64,000 nt of DNA from Streptococcus sp. CF8_St5-11 (GCF_024295625.1 NZ_JANCOJ010000003.1:1-64000); one strand, 5' to 3'; positions 1-8,974 are shown, counted from the stretch's first letter. Made by a program: numbers and translations. The notes: generated from the letters alone by a model not told the origin.

Positions 1-3
1 TAA

Positions 4-74
4 GCGGGTGTAGTTTAGTGGTAAAACTACAGCCTTCCAAGCTGTTGTCGCGAGTTCGATTCTCGTCACCCGCT
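4..74 (+). tRNA. tRNA-Gly (TCC anticodon)
   Basis: Full cloverleaf: acceptor arm GCGGGTG pairs with CACCCGC, anticodon loop reads CTTCCAA, and the T-arm GAGTTCGATTC is present. The 3' CCA is not encoded. First visible member of an eleven-gene tandem tRNA cluster, probably downstream of an rRNA operon outside the window. Confidence 0.95.
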
Positions 75-110
75 TTGAACTTTTGTTCATTTTTACCAAG
101 TTTTTAACTT

Positions 111-184
<74 letters not shown>

Positions 185-194
185 TTAATAGTAT

Positions 195-266
195 GGTCCG
201 TTGGTCAAGGGGTTAAGACACCGCCTTTTCACGGCGGTAACACGGGTTCGAATCCCGTACGGACTA
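195..266 (+). tRNA. tRNA-Glu (TTC anticodon)
   Basis: Acceptor GGTCCGT pairs with ACGGACT. The anticodon stem ACCGCC/GGCGGT encloses a TTC anticodon. T-arm GGGTTCGAATCCC is present and CCA is not encoded. Confidence 0.95.
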
Positions 267-273
267 TATATTT

Positions 274-363
274 GGAGGATTACCCAAGTCCGGCTGAAGG
301 GAACGGTCTTGAAAACCGTCAGGCGTGTAAAAGCGTGCGTGGGTTCGAATCCCACATCCTCCT
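274..363 (+). tRNA. tRNA-Ser (TGA anticodon)
   Basis: A 90-nt class II tRNA with a long variable arm. Acceptor GGAGGAT pairs with ATCCTCC. The anticodon loop CTTGAAA gives TGA. CCA is not encoded. Confidence 0.95.
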
Positions 364-372
364 TAATATTAA

Positions 373-446
<74 letters not shown>

Positions 447-449
447 TTT

Positions 450-522
450 GGCTCGGTAGCTCAGTTGGTAGAGCAATGGATTGAAGCTCCATGTGTCGGC
501 GGTTCGATTCCGTCTCGCGCCA
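450..522 (+). tRNA. tRNA-Phe (GAA anticodon)
   Basis: Anticodon loop TTGAAGC gives GAA. Acceptor GGCTCGG faces TCGCGCC, which leaves a T-C mismatch at pair 4-69. The rest of the cloverleaf, including T-arm GGTTCGATTCC, is intact. I recall the same acceptor in other streptococcal tRNA-Phe genes, so this is probably not damage. Confidence 0.93.
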
Positions 523-537
523 TCAATTCAATAATCA

Positions 538-618
538 GGAAGGGTAGCGAAGAGGCTAAACGCGGCGGACTGTAAATCCGCTCCTTCGGGTTCGGGGGTT
601 CGAATCCCTCCCCTTCCA
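538..618 (+). tRNA. tRNA-Tyr (GTA anticodon)
   Basis: Class II tRNA with a variable arm. Acceptor GGAAGGG pairs with CCCTTCC. The anticodon loop CTGTAAA gives GTA. CCA is not encoded. Confidence 0.95.
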
Positions 619-624
619 TCCTTT

Positions 625-695
625 ACGGGCATAGTTTAAAGGTAGAACTAAGGTCTCCAAAACCTTCAGTGTGGGTTCAATTCCTACTGCCCGTG
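625..695 (+). tRNA. tRNA-Trp (CCA anticodon)
   Basis: Acceptor ACGGGCA pairs with TGCCCGT and the discriminator is G. The anticodon loop CTCCAAA gives CCA. T-arm GGGTTCAATTCC is present. Confidence 0.95.
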
Positions 696-706
696 TTAAT
701 AATTAT

Positions 707-780
707 GGCGGGTGTGGTGAAGTGGTTAACACACCAGATTGTGGCTCTGGCATGCGTGGGTTCGATCCCCATCACTCGCC
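707..780 (+). tRNA. tRNA-His (GTG anticodon)
   Basis: Acceptor GCGGGTG pairs with CACTCGC. The extra G at -1 (position 707) pairs with C73 (position 780), the hallmark of bacterial tRNA-His. The anticodon loop TTGTGGC gives GTG. Confidence 0.95.
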
Positions 781-799
781 TATTTATTAATATTATTAT

Positions 800-871
800 T
801 GGGGTATAGCCAAGCGGTAAGGCAAGGGACTTTGACTCCCTCATGCGTTGGTTCGAATCCAGCTACCCCAG
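800..871 (+). tRNA. tRNA-Gln (TTG anticodon)
   Basis: Acceptor TGGGGTA pairs with TACCCCA. The anticodon loop CTTTGAC gives TTG. T-arm GGTTCGAATCC is present. Confidence 0.95.
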
Positions 872-881
872 TTAAATTTAT

Positions 882-965
882 GCCGGCGTGGCGGAATTGG
901 CAGACGCGCTGGACTCAAAATCCAGTGTCCGCAAGGACGTGCCGGTTCGACCCCGGCCGCCGGTA
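882..965 (+). tRNA. tRNA-Leu (CAA anticodon)
   Basis: Class II tRNA with a variable arm (GTCC...GGAC). Acceptor GCCGGCG pairs with CGCCGGT. The anticodon loop CTCAAAA gives CAA. Last gene of the cluster, followed by a terminator 9 nt downstream. Confidence 0.95.
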
Positions 966-973
966 TAGATTAT

Positions 974-998
974 AAAGGAGTTTTACTCCTTTTTTTGT
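974..998 (+). terminator. terminator of the tRNA cluster
   Basis: Perfect 8-bp stem AAAGGAGT/ACTCCTTT (974-981 with 985-992) and a long T run. It closes the rRNA-tRNA transcription unit. Confidence 0.85.
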
Positions 999-1017
999 TT
1001 TATTTTTTTCTTTTTTG

Positions 1018-1037
1018 TGATATAATTAACCGGTAAA
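1018..1037 (+). promoter_or_regulatory. adcR promoter with overlapping AdcR operator
   Basis: Extended -10 TGATATAAT at 1018-1026. Overlapping its last base is TTAACCGGTAAA (1026-1037), one base off the AdcR consensus TTAACNNGTTAA. An operator here would let zinc-bound AdcR block its own promoter. Confidence 0.75.
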
Positions 1038-1068
1038 GTTTCTTTTAGTGAATTAGAAGGAGTTAATT

Positions 1069-1506
1069 TTGTCTGAAGTTGCAAATAAAATCGATCGTTT
1101 TTTAAATTCTATTTTATTATTATCTGAGAATCAACATGAGATTTTAGTTGGTTCTTGTACAAGTGGTGTTTCATTAACCAACACTCAGGAACATATTTTG
1201 ATGCTGGTTGCTGATGAAGCTCTAACCAATTCTGTCTTAGCAAAGAAATTGAATGTTAGTCAGGCAGCGATCACGAAGGCTGTGAAGCCCTTATTAAGTC
1301 AGGGGATGCTGGAGACTTATCGCGATGAAAATGATGCACGGGTTCTCTATTACCGCTTAACTGAGATTGGTAAGCCGATTGCCTTAGAGCATCAGCACCA
1401 CCATCAGCATACCCTTCACACTTATGAGGATGTCTTGTCGAAGTTTACTAAGAATGAGCAAGGGGTCATTTCGCGGTTTTTAGATTTATTGGAAGAGGAG
1501 TTATAG
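1069..1506 (+). CDS. adcR: zinc-dependent MarR-family repressor AdcR
   Basis: 145-aa winged-helix MarR-family regulator that represses zinc uptake genes when loaded with Zn(II). Metal ligands known from pneumococcal AdcR are in place: E24, C30, H42, H108 and H112, with the His-rich stretch EHQHHHQH. The DNA-binding helices lie around residues 50-85 ([13 protein letters not shown]). TTG start, chosen because AAGGAG sits 6 nt upstream and no in-frame ATG fits the family N-terminus. First gene of adcRCBA. adcC follows after 1 nt. An operator-like sequence overlaps its promoter, which implies autoregulation. Confidence 0.96.
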   Translation: MSEVANKIDRFLNSILLLSENQHEILVGSCTSGVSLTNTQEHILMLVADEALTNSVLAKKLNVSQAAITKAVKPLLSQGMLETYRDENDARVLYYRLTEIGKPIALEHQHHHQHTLHTYEDVLSKFTKNEQGVISRFLDLLEEEL

Positions 1507-1507
1507 T

Positions 1508-2212
1508 TTGAGGTATATTACGGTTTCAAATTTATCGTTCTATTATGATCGAGAACCGGTTCTGGAAGGGATCAATTACTATTTAGATAGTGGAGAGTTT
1601 GTTACGCTGACTGGCGAGAATGGCGCTGCTAAGTCAACCTTGATTAAGGCTAGCCTTGGCATCTTACAGCCCAAGGTTGGGACTGTTGAGATTTCAAAGA
1701 CGAATGTTAAGGGAAAGAAGTTAAGGATTGCTTATTTGCCGCAACAAATTGCTAGTTTTAATGCAGGGTTTCCAAGTACGGTTTATGAATTTGTGAAGTC
1801 AGGTCGGTATCCTCGTAAAGGCTGGTTTCGAAAGTTGAATGAGCACGATGAAAAGCATATTCTAAAGAGTTTAGAATCTGTTGGGATGCTGGAGTTCAAG
1901 GATCGGGCGATTGGTTCTTTGTCTGGTGGTCAGAAACAGCGGGCCGTCATTGCTCGGATGTTTGCTTCAGATCCGGATATCTTTGTTTTAGATGAACCGA
2001 CAACAGGGATGGATGCGACGACAAAGAGTGATTTTTATGAGTTAATGCATCATAGTGCGCATCACCATCAAAAATCTGTCTTGATGATTACACATGATCC
2101 TGAAGAGGTTAACCAGTTTGCGGATCGGAATATTCATTTGGTTCGTGACCAAAGCTCTCCTTGGAGATGTTTTAATGTCCATGATACTGAAGGGGAGGGT
2201 GACCATGCTTGA
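1508..2212 (+). CDS. adcC: zinc ABC transporter ATP-binding protein AdcC
   Basis: 234-aa ATPase subunit of the AdcABC zinc importer. It has a Walker [10 protein letters not shown], in which alanine replaces the usual glycine before Lys. I recall the same variant in pneumococcal AdcC. Other motifs are ABC signature LSGGQ, Walker B VLDEPTTG and the switch His in [11 protein letters not shown] start 1 nt after adcR. The 3' end overlaps adcB by 8 nt, indicating coupled translation. Confidence 0.96.
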   Translation: MRYITVSNLSFYYDREPVLEGINYYLDSGEFVTLTGENGAAKSTLIKASLGILQPKVGTVEISKTNVKGKKLRIAYLPQQIASFNAGFPSTVYEFVKSGRYPRKGWFRKLNEHDEKHILKSLESVGMLEFKDRAIGSLSGGQKQRAVIARMFASDPDIFVLDEPTTGMDATTKSDFYELMHHSAHHHQKSVLMITHDPEEVNQFADRNIHLVRDQSSPWRCFNVHDTEGEGDHA

Positions 2213-3008
2213 TTTATTCCAGTATGATTTTATGCAGCGGGCCTTGTTGGCTATGGTTGCCATGAGTCTTTTTTCTCCTGTATTAGGGATTTTCTTGATT
2301 TTAAGACGGCAGAGTCTGATGAGTGATACGCTGAGTCACGTCTCTCTTGCGGGTGTCGCTTTTGGACTTTTTCTTGGGATCTCTCCGACGCTCTCGACTA
2401 TGATCATTGTCATTATTGCTGCGGTCTTTCTTGAGTATTTGCGGACCTTATTTAAGGACTTTATGGAGATTGGGACGGCAATTCTAATGTCCACTGGTCT
2501 TGCCCTAGCTTTGGTACTGATGCGTGGTGGTGGGAAAAGCTCGATGAGCTTGGATCAATATTTGTTTGGTTCTACCTTAACCATTACAGATGAACAGGTG
2601 ATCGCCTTGTTTGTGATTGCTTTCGTTGTATTAGTGCTGACGGCCTTATTCTTGCGGCCTATGTATATTTTGACCTTTGATGAAGATACGGCCTTCGTAG
2701 ATGGCCTTCCTGTCCGGACTATGTCCATTTTATTTAATGTGGTAACGGGGGTTGCTATCGCCTTAATGATTCCTGCAGCAGGATCGTTATTGGTTTCAAC
2801 CATCATGGTCTTACCGGCTAGTATTGCCCTGAAATTAGGGAAGAACTTCCGTGGGGTCATGTTGCTTGCGGTCATCATTGGTTTTATCGGGATGTTTAGT
2901 GGGTTGATTTTGTCTTATATTGCAGATACACCAGCGAGTGCCAGTATTACGCTTTTATTTGTGGCACTGTTCTTGCTTGTGAATCTTGGATCACGTTTGA
3001 GGAAGTAG
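2205..3008 (+). CDS. adcB: zinc ABC transporter permease AdcB
   Basis: 267-aa hydrophobic permease of the ABC-3 (manganese/zinc) family with about eight membrane segments. It starts [10 protein letters not shown] at the ATG inside the adcC stop region. The longer upstream reading frame is an out-of-frame shadow of adcC, and GGGAGGG sits just before this ATG. It forms the membrane channel with AdcC and receives Zn from AdcA. adcA follows 2 nt later. Confidence 0.95.
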   Translation: MLDLFQYDFMQRALLAMVAMSLFSPVLGIFLILRRQSLMSDTLSHVSLAGVAFGLFLGISPTLSTMIIVIIAAVFLEYLRTLFKDFMEIGTAILMSTGLALALVLMRGGGKSSMSLDQYLFGSTLTITDEQVIALFVIAFVVLVLTALFLRPMYILTFDEDTAFVDGLPVRTMSILFNVVTGVAIALMIPAAGSLLVSTIMVLPASIALKLGKNFRGVMLLAVIIGFIGMFSGLILSYIADTPASASITLLFVALFLLVNLGSRLRK

Positions 3009-3010
3009 AT

Positions 3011-4516
3011 ATGAACTTTAAAAAATTTGGTTGGTTATTGTTAGTGGCTTTAACACTTGTTTTGACAGCTTGTGGCAAAAGTCAGAGTCAAAATGGGAAA
3101 TTAAAAGTGATGACCACTTTCTATCCTGTTTATGATTTTACAAAAAATATTGTCGGAGATGAAGGAACGGTAGACCTGCTCATTGGAGCAGGATCAGAGC
3201 CTCATGAATATGAATTGTCTGCTAAGGGGCGGGCTATGATTCAAGATTCGGATGTTTTCGTTTATGAGAATGAAAACATGGAAACGTGGGTTCCAAATCT
3301 TTTGAAATCAATGAAGGATAAGAAAACTAAAGTGATCGATGCCACCAAGGGCATGGTCTTGCTTCCTGGATTGGAAGAGGAACATGAACACGAAGGGGGC
3401 GAAGAACACCATCATGAATATGATCCTCACCTTTGGCTCTCTCCACATCGTGCCATGAAGATGGTAGAGTCGATTCGTGATCAGTTGGTGGCAGCTTATC
3501 CAGATAAGAAAAAGACGTTTGAGAAAAATGCCCAAGCCTATCTGAAGAAATTACAGGCTTTGGATCAAGCTTATCAGGATGGATTGAAAGATGCGAAGCA
3601 AAAGAATTTCGTAACCCAACACGCGGCTTTCCGTTACTTGGCCTTAGATTATGGATTAAACCAGGTGGCCATTTCAGGGATTTCACCTGATAGTGAGCCT
3701 TCTGCTGCACGATTGCGTGAATTGACAGAGTATATCAAGAAAAATGAGATCAAGGTCATTTACTTTGAGGAAAATGCTTCTAAGTCCTTGGCGAAAACCT
3801 TGTCTTCTGAAGCTGGTGTTGAGTTAGCTGTCTTAAATCCTTTGGAAAGCTTGACGGATCAAGAAATGAAAGATGGCGAAGACTACGTGTCTGTTATGAA
3901 GGAGAATCTGAAGGCGCTAGAGAAAACAACGTCACAAGCTGGTAAGGATATTCAACCGGAACATGAGGAAGATGCTAAGACAGTTCAAAAGGGATATTTC
4001 GAGGATAGTCAAGTGAAGGATCGTAGCTTAGCAAATTATGCAGGTGATTGGAAATCGGTTTATCCATACTTGCAAGATGGAACTTTGGATCAGGTCTTTG
4101 ATTATAAGGCAAAATTAAATCCAACTATGACGGCTGCTGAGTATAAGGAATATTATACCAAGGGTTACCAAACAGATATTGATCGGATTAAGATTGATAA
4201 GGATTCAATGGAGTTTTATCAAAAAGGATCTTCTAAGAAATATACCTATAAATACGTAGGTAAGCACATTTTGACTTATAAGAAGGGAAATCGTGGTGTT
4301 CGTTATCTATTTGAAGCCAAGGAGAGCGATGCGGGAGACTTCAAATATGTTCAATTTAGTGACCATGAAATTACTCCGGTAAAGGCAGCTCACTTCCACA
4401 TTTTCCATGGAGGAAAGAGTCAAGAAGCGCTTTATGATGAGTTGGAAAATTGGCCAACTTATTATCCTTCGAACTTATCTGGTTTAGAAGTGGCACAGGA
4501 AATGCTGGCTCATTAA
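3011..4516 (+). CDS. adcA: zinc-binding lipoprotein AdcA with C-terminal ZinT domain
   Basis: 501-aa cluster A-I solute-binding lipoprotein. The signal peptide ends in lipobox LTAC with the lipidated Cys at 21. The N-terminal ZnuA-like domain (about 30-310) has the His/Glu-rich loop EEEHEHEGGEEHHHEYDPH. The C-terminal ZinT-like domain (about 325-501) starts DRSLANYAGDWKSVYPYLQ and contains the metal-binding stretch HFHIFHG. The two-domain build is typical of streptococcal AdcA. Last gene of the operon, followed by a terminator. Confidence 0.96.
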   Translation: MNFKKFGWLLLVALTLVLTACGKSQSQNGKLKVMTTFYPVYDFTKNIVGDEGTVDLLIGAGSEPHEYELSAKGRAMIQDSDVFVYENENMETWVPNLLKSMKDKKTKVIDATKGMVLLPGLEEEHEHEGGEEHHHEYDPHLWLSPHRAMKMVESIRDQLVAAYPDKKKTFEKNAQAYLKKLQALDQAYQDGLKDAKQKNFVTQHAAFRYLALDYGLNQVAISGISPDSEPSAARLRELTEYIKKNEIKVIYFEENASKSLAKTLSSEAGVELAVLNPLESLTDQEMKDGEDYVSVMKENLKALEKTTSQAGKDIQPEHEEDAKTVQKGYFEDSQVKDRSLANYAGDWKSVYPYLQDGTLDQVFDYKAKLNPTMTAAEYKEYYTKGYQTDIDRIKIDKDSMEFYQKGSSKKYTYKYVGKHILTYKKGNRGVRYLFEAKESDAGDFKYVQFSDHEITPVKAAHFHIFHGGKSQEALYDELENWPTYYPSNLSGLEVAQEMLAH

Positions 4517-4531
4517 AAGTTGTATCAAAAG

Positions 4532-4565
4532 AGAGACTAGGACTGATTATCCCGGTCTCTTTTTG
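4532..4565 (+). terminator. terminator after adcA
   Basis: Stem AGAGAC/GTCTCT (4532-4537 with 4555-4560) followed by a T-rich tail. Confidence 0.8.
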
Positions 4566-4586
4566 ATTAAAAATGGGGAGTGAAGC

Positions 4587-4615
4587 TTGTCAAATGCTTG
4601 AAAATACGTTACAAT
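4587..4615 (+). promoter_or_regulatory. promoter of the 4655 lipoprotein gene
   Basis: TTGTCA at 4587-4592, a 17-bp spacer, and TACAAT at 4610-4615, about 40 nt before the start codon. It gives this gene its own transcript, separate from adc. Confidence 0.75.
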
Positions 4616-4654
4616 GAAAGGGCTTTAAATTAAAAAATGTATGGGGAATTTTAA

Positions 4655-5212
4655 ATGAAAAAAGTTGGTGCAATTCTTGTGAGTCTTCTCAGTGTGGTCC
4701 TGTTGGTAGCTTGTTCGCAGCAGAGGGTGAGTAAAAAATCACCGGCTTCTTCTAGTCAAACGACGACCTCTTCTGAGGTCAAAAAGACGGCTGCTTCTAG
4801 TTCGGAAGTGAAGGAGAAAGAAAAAAAAGAAGAGAAAAAAGAAGTGAAGAAAATGGATCTTGAAGCGATTGCCAATGGAGACTACAGCAGTATTGCTGGT
4901 ATCTGGCAAGATGATAAGGGAAACAAGCTGGTCTTTAACGACAAAGGGTTGGTCTCACAAGAGTTAGAGGGCTATGGAGCTTCTTTGACGGATTATGGAA
5001 CAGCATCAGAAGGCATTTATGGTGGTCGTGATGGAGGCTTCTTGTTGGAGTATATTCCTGCAGGAGTGACCATTGGTGATCAGGTCGATGATCAAGGACA
5101 GGTCGTCTTTAAAGATACATCAGATGCCTCTAAAAACCGCTTATGGTCTGGTGTTGGTATCGCTAGTTTTGGGGAACAAGGCTCGATCTACTATCATGTA
5201 GGAGATGAATAA
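4655..5212 (+). CDS. Ser/Lys-rich lipoprotein of unknown function
   Basis: 185 aa. Signal peptide with lipobox LVAC (Cys20). Next comes a low-complexity Ser/Thr/Lys/Glu linker (about 21-65) that probably spans the cell wall, then a globular domain beginning MDLEAIANGDYSSIAGIWQ. That opening resembles the DUF6287 domain seen in streptococcal lipoproteins, by memory only. No catalytic motif is evident. Own promoter upstream and a hairpin terminator 8 nt downstream, so monocistronic. Function unknown. Confidence 0.85.
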   Translation: MKKVGAILVSLLSVVLLVACSQQRVSKKSPASSSQTTTSSEVKKTAASSSEVKEKEKKEEKKEVKKMDLEAIANGDYSSIAGIWQDDKGNKLVFNDKGLVSQELEGYGASLTDYGTASEGIYGGRDGGFLLEYIPAGVTIGDQVDDQGQVVFKDTSDASKNRLWSGVGIASFGEQGSIYYHVGDE

Positions 5213-5220
5213 CAGAAAAA

Positions 5221-5400
5221 AGAGGCTGGGACAAAAGTCCTAGCCTCTCAATTATTTTTAGATTGTCGAGCAAGACGCAGTGGTTGAGTGGGCTCTACTA
5301 CGCTGATTTCATCAGCTTTTACAGCCCTACTCAACTGTGCGGAGGTGGGACGACGAAATCGAATTCTAACGAATGACCGATTTCTGTCCCACTTTCTTTT
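5221..5400. repeat. compound three-hairpin intergenic element
   Basis: Three nested hairpins in 180 bp between convergent genes. Hairpin 1 (5221-5232 with 5237-5248) is AGAGGCTGGGAC/GTCCTAGCCTCT and acts as the lipoprotein terminator. Hairpin 2 (5284-5334) has outer arms TTGAGTGGGCT and AGCCCTACTCAA and an inner GCTGAT/ATCAGC. Hairpin 3 (5345-5392) has GTGGGAC/GTCCCAC enclosing GAAATCG/CGATTTC and is followed by a T-rich run. It resembles intergenic repeats scattered in streptococcal genomes. I see only one copy here. Confidence 0.6.
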
Positions 5401-5402
5401 TC

Positions 5403-7478
5403 TTATGCATGTGGGGGGAGCCATGAAAGGTCAAACTGGAGCAATTGGGCTTCAAGGAGATCCTGATGGGAAATCTCTTGCTGGTCTTTGCCATCTAATC
5501 GGGCTTTTTGGATGAAATAGGCACCTGTAGTATGGGAGTTAGCACAAATTTTGAGCTCATGGTTTGGAAGATGGAGAAGAACTTCTTTAAAGAGAGGGAG
5601 GCCCAGATCATAGATTGGTTTTCCTGGGCAGGTTGGGTAGAGTCCAAGGACCGACCAGATGTACCAAGCAGATAGGCTACCATTGTCTTCATCACCTGGG
5701 TAGGCTTGGAAATCTTGATGGAAAGCTTGGAAACGGATCTGGTGGATAAGGAGATTGGTATATTCGGGGTGAAGGCTGTGGCGGAAGAGGTAGGGAATGT
5801 GAAAGCTCGGTTGATTGGAGATGGCGATCTGCCCAAATGGAGCTTGGGCCATTTCACTCATTTCGTGGATTTCATAGCCATATCCTCTTACGTCAAATTG
5901 AGGTTTTTGATTGGCCAGATCCAGCAGTCGTTGGGTGAAGGCTTTTTTACCGCCCATTAGCTCTATCATGCCGGAGAGGTCGTGTAAGGCTCCAAAAGTA
6001 GCCTGGGTTGCAGAACATTCTGCATAATCTCCTCCCCAACTAGTAGGAGAAAAGGGGGCTTTAAACTTCCCATTGGTGGATCGCGCTCTCATGAAGCCCG
6101 TTTGGGCATCGTACAATGTTCGGTAGGAGAGGCTGGAAGCAGCATACTGAGTAGCCGTTTCTACCTGACCCAATTGCTTAGCGACGGTGGCAATGCAAAA
6201 ATCACTGTAAGCATAATCGAGGCTGTGGCTAACACTTTCGTGAAAATCTTCAGGTAAGTAGCCAAGCACTTTGTAGCTTTCATTGCCATGGCGACCAAAA
6301 TGTTGCATAGGATCTGTTTTTTGGGCTGTCTGGAGCATGGCTGTCAGCATGTTTTCATGTAGGTCTGGTGCGATCCCTTTTGTGACAGCATCTGCGAAGA
6401 CTCCATCAATGAGAGTGCCTGGCATCATCCCTCGTTCATCTGGGGCCAACCATTTTGGTAGAAAACCAGTATCCTGGTATGTATTTAAAAATCCTTCGAG
6501 GAAGTGACGGTAGTAATCGGGGTAGACAAGGCTAAAGAGCGGAAAAGATGTTCGGAAGAGATCCCAAAAACCGACATTCGTATAAGCTTTTCCTGGTTTG
6601 ATTTCATTATGGGTGACATCCAGGTGCCAGTCATTTCCCTCGGTATCTATTTCATAAAAGGTTTGAGGAAAAAGGAGGAGTCGGTACAGGCAGTGGTCGA
6701 AAAAGGCTTGATCACATCCTCCGTTATCTTTCACTTCAATTCGTTTTAGTAGCTGATTCCATTGATCGGCTGCTTTTTTTTTAGCTTCCTCTAAGGGAAG
6801 GTTGGGAAGATGGCTGTGAGTCATGTCTTGGGACAGATAAGAGCTTCCTAATTGGACGGTCACCTCATTGCTAGCAAAGGTAAGAAAAAGATCCTGATCG
6901 ATGTGAGTGACAGTCTCGATCGGCTGGCTAAATTGCCACTGGAGATAGAAAGAGTAGGAAGTATCAGCAGTATGGGCCTGATCCAGAATGTGGAAGTGAC
7001 AGGTGTGGTCTGTAAGGGTCAAGTCCTCTAGTTCCTTTGCTGCATGAAAGCAGAGAGTCAATTTTTCTGGTGCTTGAAAGCGCATGACAGCCCCGTAGCG
7101 GCTTGGAACCAGCTCGCTTTGAATCTGATAACGTTCCGAAAAAATACGGAGGTAGTGGGGCTGAAAAAGAGCTTCTTTCAGCGAATAACTGCTCTGGCGA
7201 CGGAAGAGGTCGGAACTTGTAACTTCTCCTGTGATGGGCGTGATGAGACACCAAGCGTAGTCTCCGATCCAAGGACTAGGCTGGTGGGTGAGGCGAAACC
7301 CCTGAAAAATAGGGAGATTGGGGTTGAAAAACCAAGCTCCTTGTTCGTGTGTCGTCTGGGGAAGGAAGTAGTTCATTCCAAAAGGAACTCCGGTATAAGG
7401 GAGGGTGTTTCCGTGCGAATAGTGGGGATGATTATCGCTTCCCCAGCGGGTATCGATGGTCTGGCAAGTAGTGTGCAT
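5403..7478 (-). CDS. GH92 alpha-1,2-mannosidase
   Basis: 691-aa glycoside hydrolase family 92 enzyme, calcium-dependent exo-mannosidases that remove alpha-1,2-mannose from high-mannose N-glycans. Family features include an N-terminal beta domain (NTLPYTGVPFGMNYFLPQTT), GFWDLFRTSFPL, and near the end GDEDNGSLSAWYIWSVLGLY, matching the conserved GDNGQxSAW-type region with catalytic acidic residues. No signal peptide is visible. The start is the ATG at 7478 with AGGAG 7 nt upstream, giving a length close to the pneumococcal homologue. Divergent from the GH125 gene, sharing a 215-bp control region. Confidence 0.92.
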   Translation of the reverse strand: MHTTCQTIDTRWGSDNHPHYSHGNTLPYTGVPFGMNYFLPQTTHEQGAWFFNPNLPIFQGFRLTHQPSPWIGDYAWCLITPITGEVTSSDLFRRQSSYSLKEALFQPHYLRIFSERYQIQSELVPSRYGAVMRFQAPEKLTLCFHAAKELEDLTLTDHTCHFHILDQAHTADTSYSFYLQWQFSQPIETVTHIDQDLFLTFASNEVTVQLGSSYLSQDMTHSHLPNLPLEEAKKKAADQWNQLLKRIEVKDNGGCDQAFFDHCLYRLLLFPQTFYEIDTEGNDWHLDVTHNEIKPGKAYTNVGFWDLFRTSFPLFSLVYPDYYRHFLEGFLNTYQDTGFLPKWLAPDERGMMPGTLIDGVFADAVTKGIAPDLHENMLTAMLQTAQKTDPMQHFGRHGNESYKVLGYLPEDFHESVSHSLDYAYSDFCIATVAKQLGQVETATQYAASSLSYRTLYDAQTGFMRARSTNGKFKAPFSPTSWGGDYAECSATQATFGALHDLSGMIELMGGKKAFTQRLLDLANQKPQFDVRGYGYEIHEMSEMAQAPFGQIAISNQPSFHIPYLFRHSLHPEYTNLLIHQIRFQAFHQDFQAYPGDEDNGSLSAWYIWSVLGLYPTCPGKPIYDLGLPLFKEVLLHLPNHELKICANSHTTGAYFIQKARLDGKDQQEISHQDLLEAQLLQFDLSWLPPHA

Positions 7479-7573
7479 CTGGTCTCCTTTTTCTTCATCA
7501 ACCTTAAATGGTCTGTGTTTTTCTTGGAACACGCAGTGATATTTTCTTCATTGTATCAAAGTGTTGTCAAATA

Positions 7574-7590
7574 TGATAGCGTTTTTATCA
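7574..7590. promoter_or_regulatory. palindromic cre-like site between GH92 and GH125 genes
   Basis: TGATAGCGTTTTTATCA at about 7574-7590 is an interrupted palindrome (TGATA...TATCA) with a cre-like core. It differs at two positions from TGWAANCGNTNWCA. It lies in the divergent region and could bind CcpA or the downstream response regulator. Candidate only. Confidence 0.4.
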
Positions 7591-7693
7591 AATGGAAAAT
7601 TTTGTAGAAAAAGGGCTATAGTTTGCGTATGTATTTCCCATCTGAAATCTTTTATACTGAATAGGAAAGAATCGATACGTGTGAGGAAAATAA

Positions 7694-8974
7694 ATGACCT
7701 ATTCAAAAGAAATCGTGCGAGAATGGCTGGACCAAGTGGCTGAGCGAGCTAAGGAGTACCCTGAGTGGGTGGATGTCTTTGAACGTTGTTATACAGACAC
7801 TTTGGACAATACAGTTGAAATTTTAGAAGATGGTTCAACCTTTGTGTTAACAGGGGACATCCCAGCTATGTGGTTGCGTGACTCGACGGCTCAATTGAGA
7901 CCTTATCTTCATGTGGCTAAAAGAGACCCTCTCTTGCGCCAGACCATTGCTGGCTTGGTTAAACGTCAGATGACTTTGATTCTCAAGGATCCCTATGCCA
8001 ACTCCTTCAACATTGAAGAGAACTGGAAGGGTCACCACGAGACCGACCATACAGATCTCAATGGCTGGATTTGGGAACGCAAGTATGAAGTGGATTCGCT
8101 GTGCTATCCCTTGCAATTAGCTTTTCTCCTTTGGAAAGAAACTGGTGAGACTAGCCAGTTTGATGAAACTTTTGTTACGGCGACCAAGGAAATCCTTCAT
8201 CTCTGGACGGTGGAGCAAGACCACAAGAACTCTCCTTATCGCTTTGTTCGGGATACGGATCGTAAGGAAGACACTTTGGTAAATGATGGTTTTGGTCCTG
8301 ATTTTGCCGTGACAGGGATGACCTGGTCAGCCTTTCGTCCAAGTGATGACTGCTGTCAGTATAGCTATCTGATTCCATCCAATATGTTTGCAGTGGTTGT
8401 CTTGGGTTATGTGCAAAAAATCTTTGCAGAGTTGAATCTAGCTGATAGTGAAAGCATCATTGCTGACTCTAAACGTCTGCAAGCTGAGATTCAAGAAGGG
8501 ATCGAAAATTATGCCTACACCACTAATAGCAAGGGTGAGAAGATTTATGCCTTTGAGGTAGATGGTTTGGGAAATGCTAGCATCATGGATGATCCGAACG
8601 TGCCAAGCTTGTTGGCAGCTCCTTATCTGGGATATTGCGCCATTGACGATGAGGTCTACCAAGCTACTCGTCGGACGATTTTGAGCCCTGAAAATCCCTA
8701 CTTCTATGAAGGGAAGTACGCAAGTGGACTAGGAAGTTCTCATACGTTTTATCGCTATATCTGGCCGATTGCTTTATCCATTCAAGGATTGACAACGACA
8801 GATAAAGCTGAGAAAAAACATTTGCTGGACCAGTTGGTTGCCTGCGATGGAGGCACGGGCGTCATGCACGAAAGTTTCCATGTAGATGATCCAACTAAAT
8901 ACTCGCGTGAATGGTTCTCTTGGGCCAACATGATGTTCTGTGAATTAGTCTTGGATTACTTGGATATTCGCTAA
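7694..8974 (+). CDS. GH125 exo-alpha-1,6-mannosidase
   Basis: 426-aa family GH125 (formerly DUF1237) enzyme. Characterised members release non-reducing alpha-1,6-linked mannose from trimmed N-glycan cores by inversion. The conserved early block GDIPAMWLRDSTAQLRPYL and the C-terminal block TGVMHESFHVDDP...REWFSWANMMF are present. No signal peptide, so cytoplasmic. ATG with GAGGAA just upstream. Next gene is GH38, 76 nt later. Confidence 0.93.
   Translation: MTYSKEIVREWLDQVAERAKEYPEWVDVFERCYTDTLDNTVEILEDGSTFVLTGDIPAMWLRDSTAQLRPYLHVAKRDPLLRQTIAGLVKRQMTLILKDPYANSFNIEENWKGHHETDHTDLNGWIWERKYEVDSLCYPLQLAFLLWKETGETSQFDETFVTATKEILHLWTVEQDHKNSPYRFVRDTDRKEDTLVNDGFGPDFAVTGMTWSAFRPSDDCCQYSYLIPSNMFAVVVLGYVQKIFAELNLADSESIIADSKRLQAEIQEGIENYAYTTNSKGEKIYAFEVDGLGNASIMDDPNVPSLLAAPYLGYCAIDDEVYQATRRTILSPENPYFYEGKYASGLGSSHTFYRYIWPIALSIQGLTTTDKAEKKHLLDQLVACDGGTGVMHESFHVDDPTKYSREWFSWANMMFCELVLDYLDIR

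Noticed and set aside
5288..5515. 75-codon plus-strand frame across the hairpin element
   Set aside because: Mostly inverted-repeat sequence and the antisense end of GH92; no ribosome site.
7044..7607. 187-codon plus-strand frame opposite the GH92 gene
   Set aside because: Antisense shadow. It has no ribosome site or recognisable domain, while the minus strand encodes a clear GH92 enzyme.
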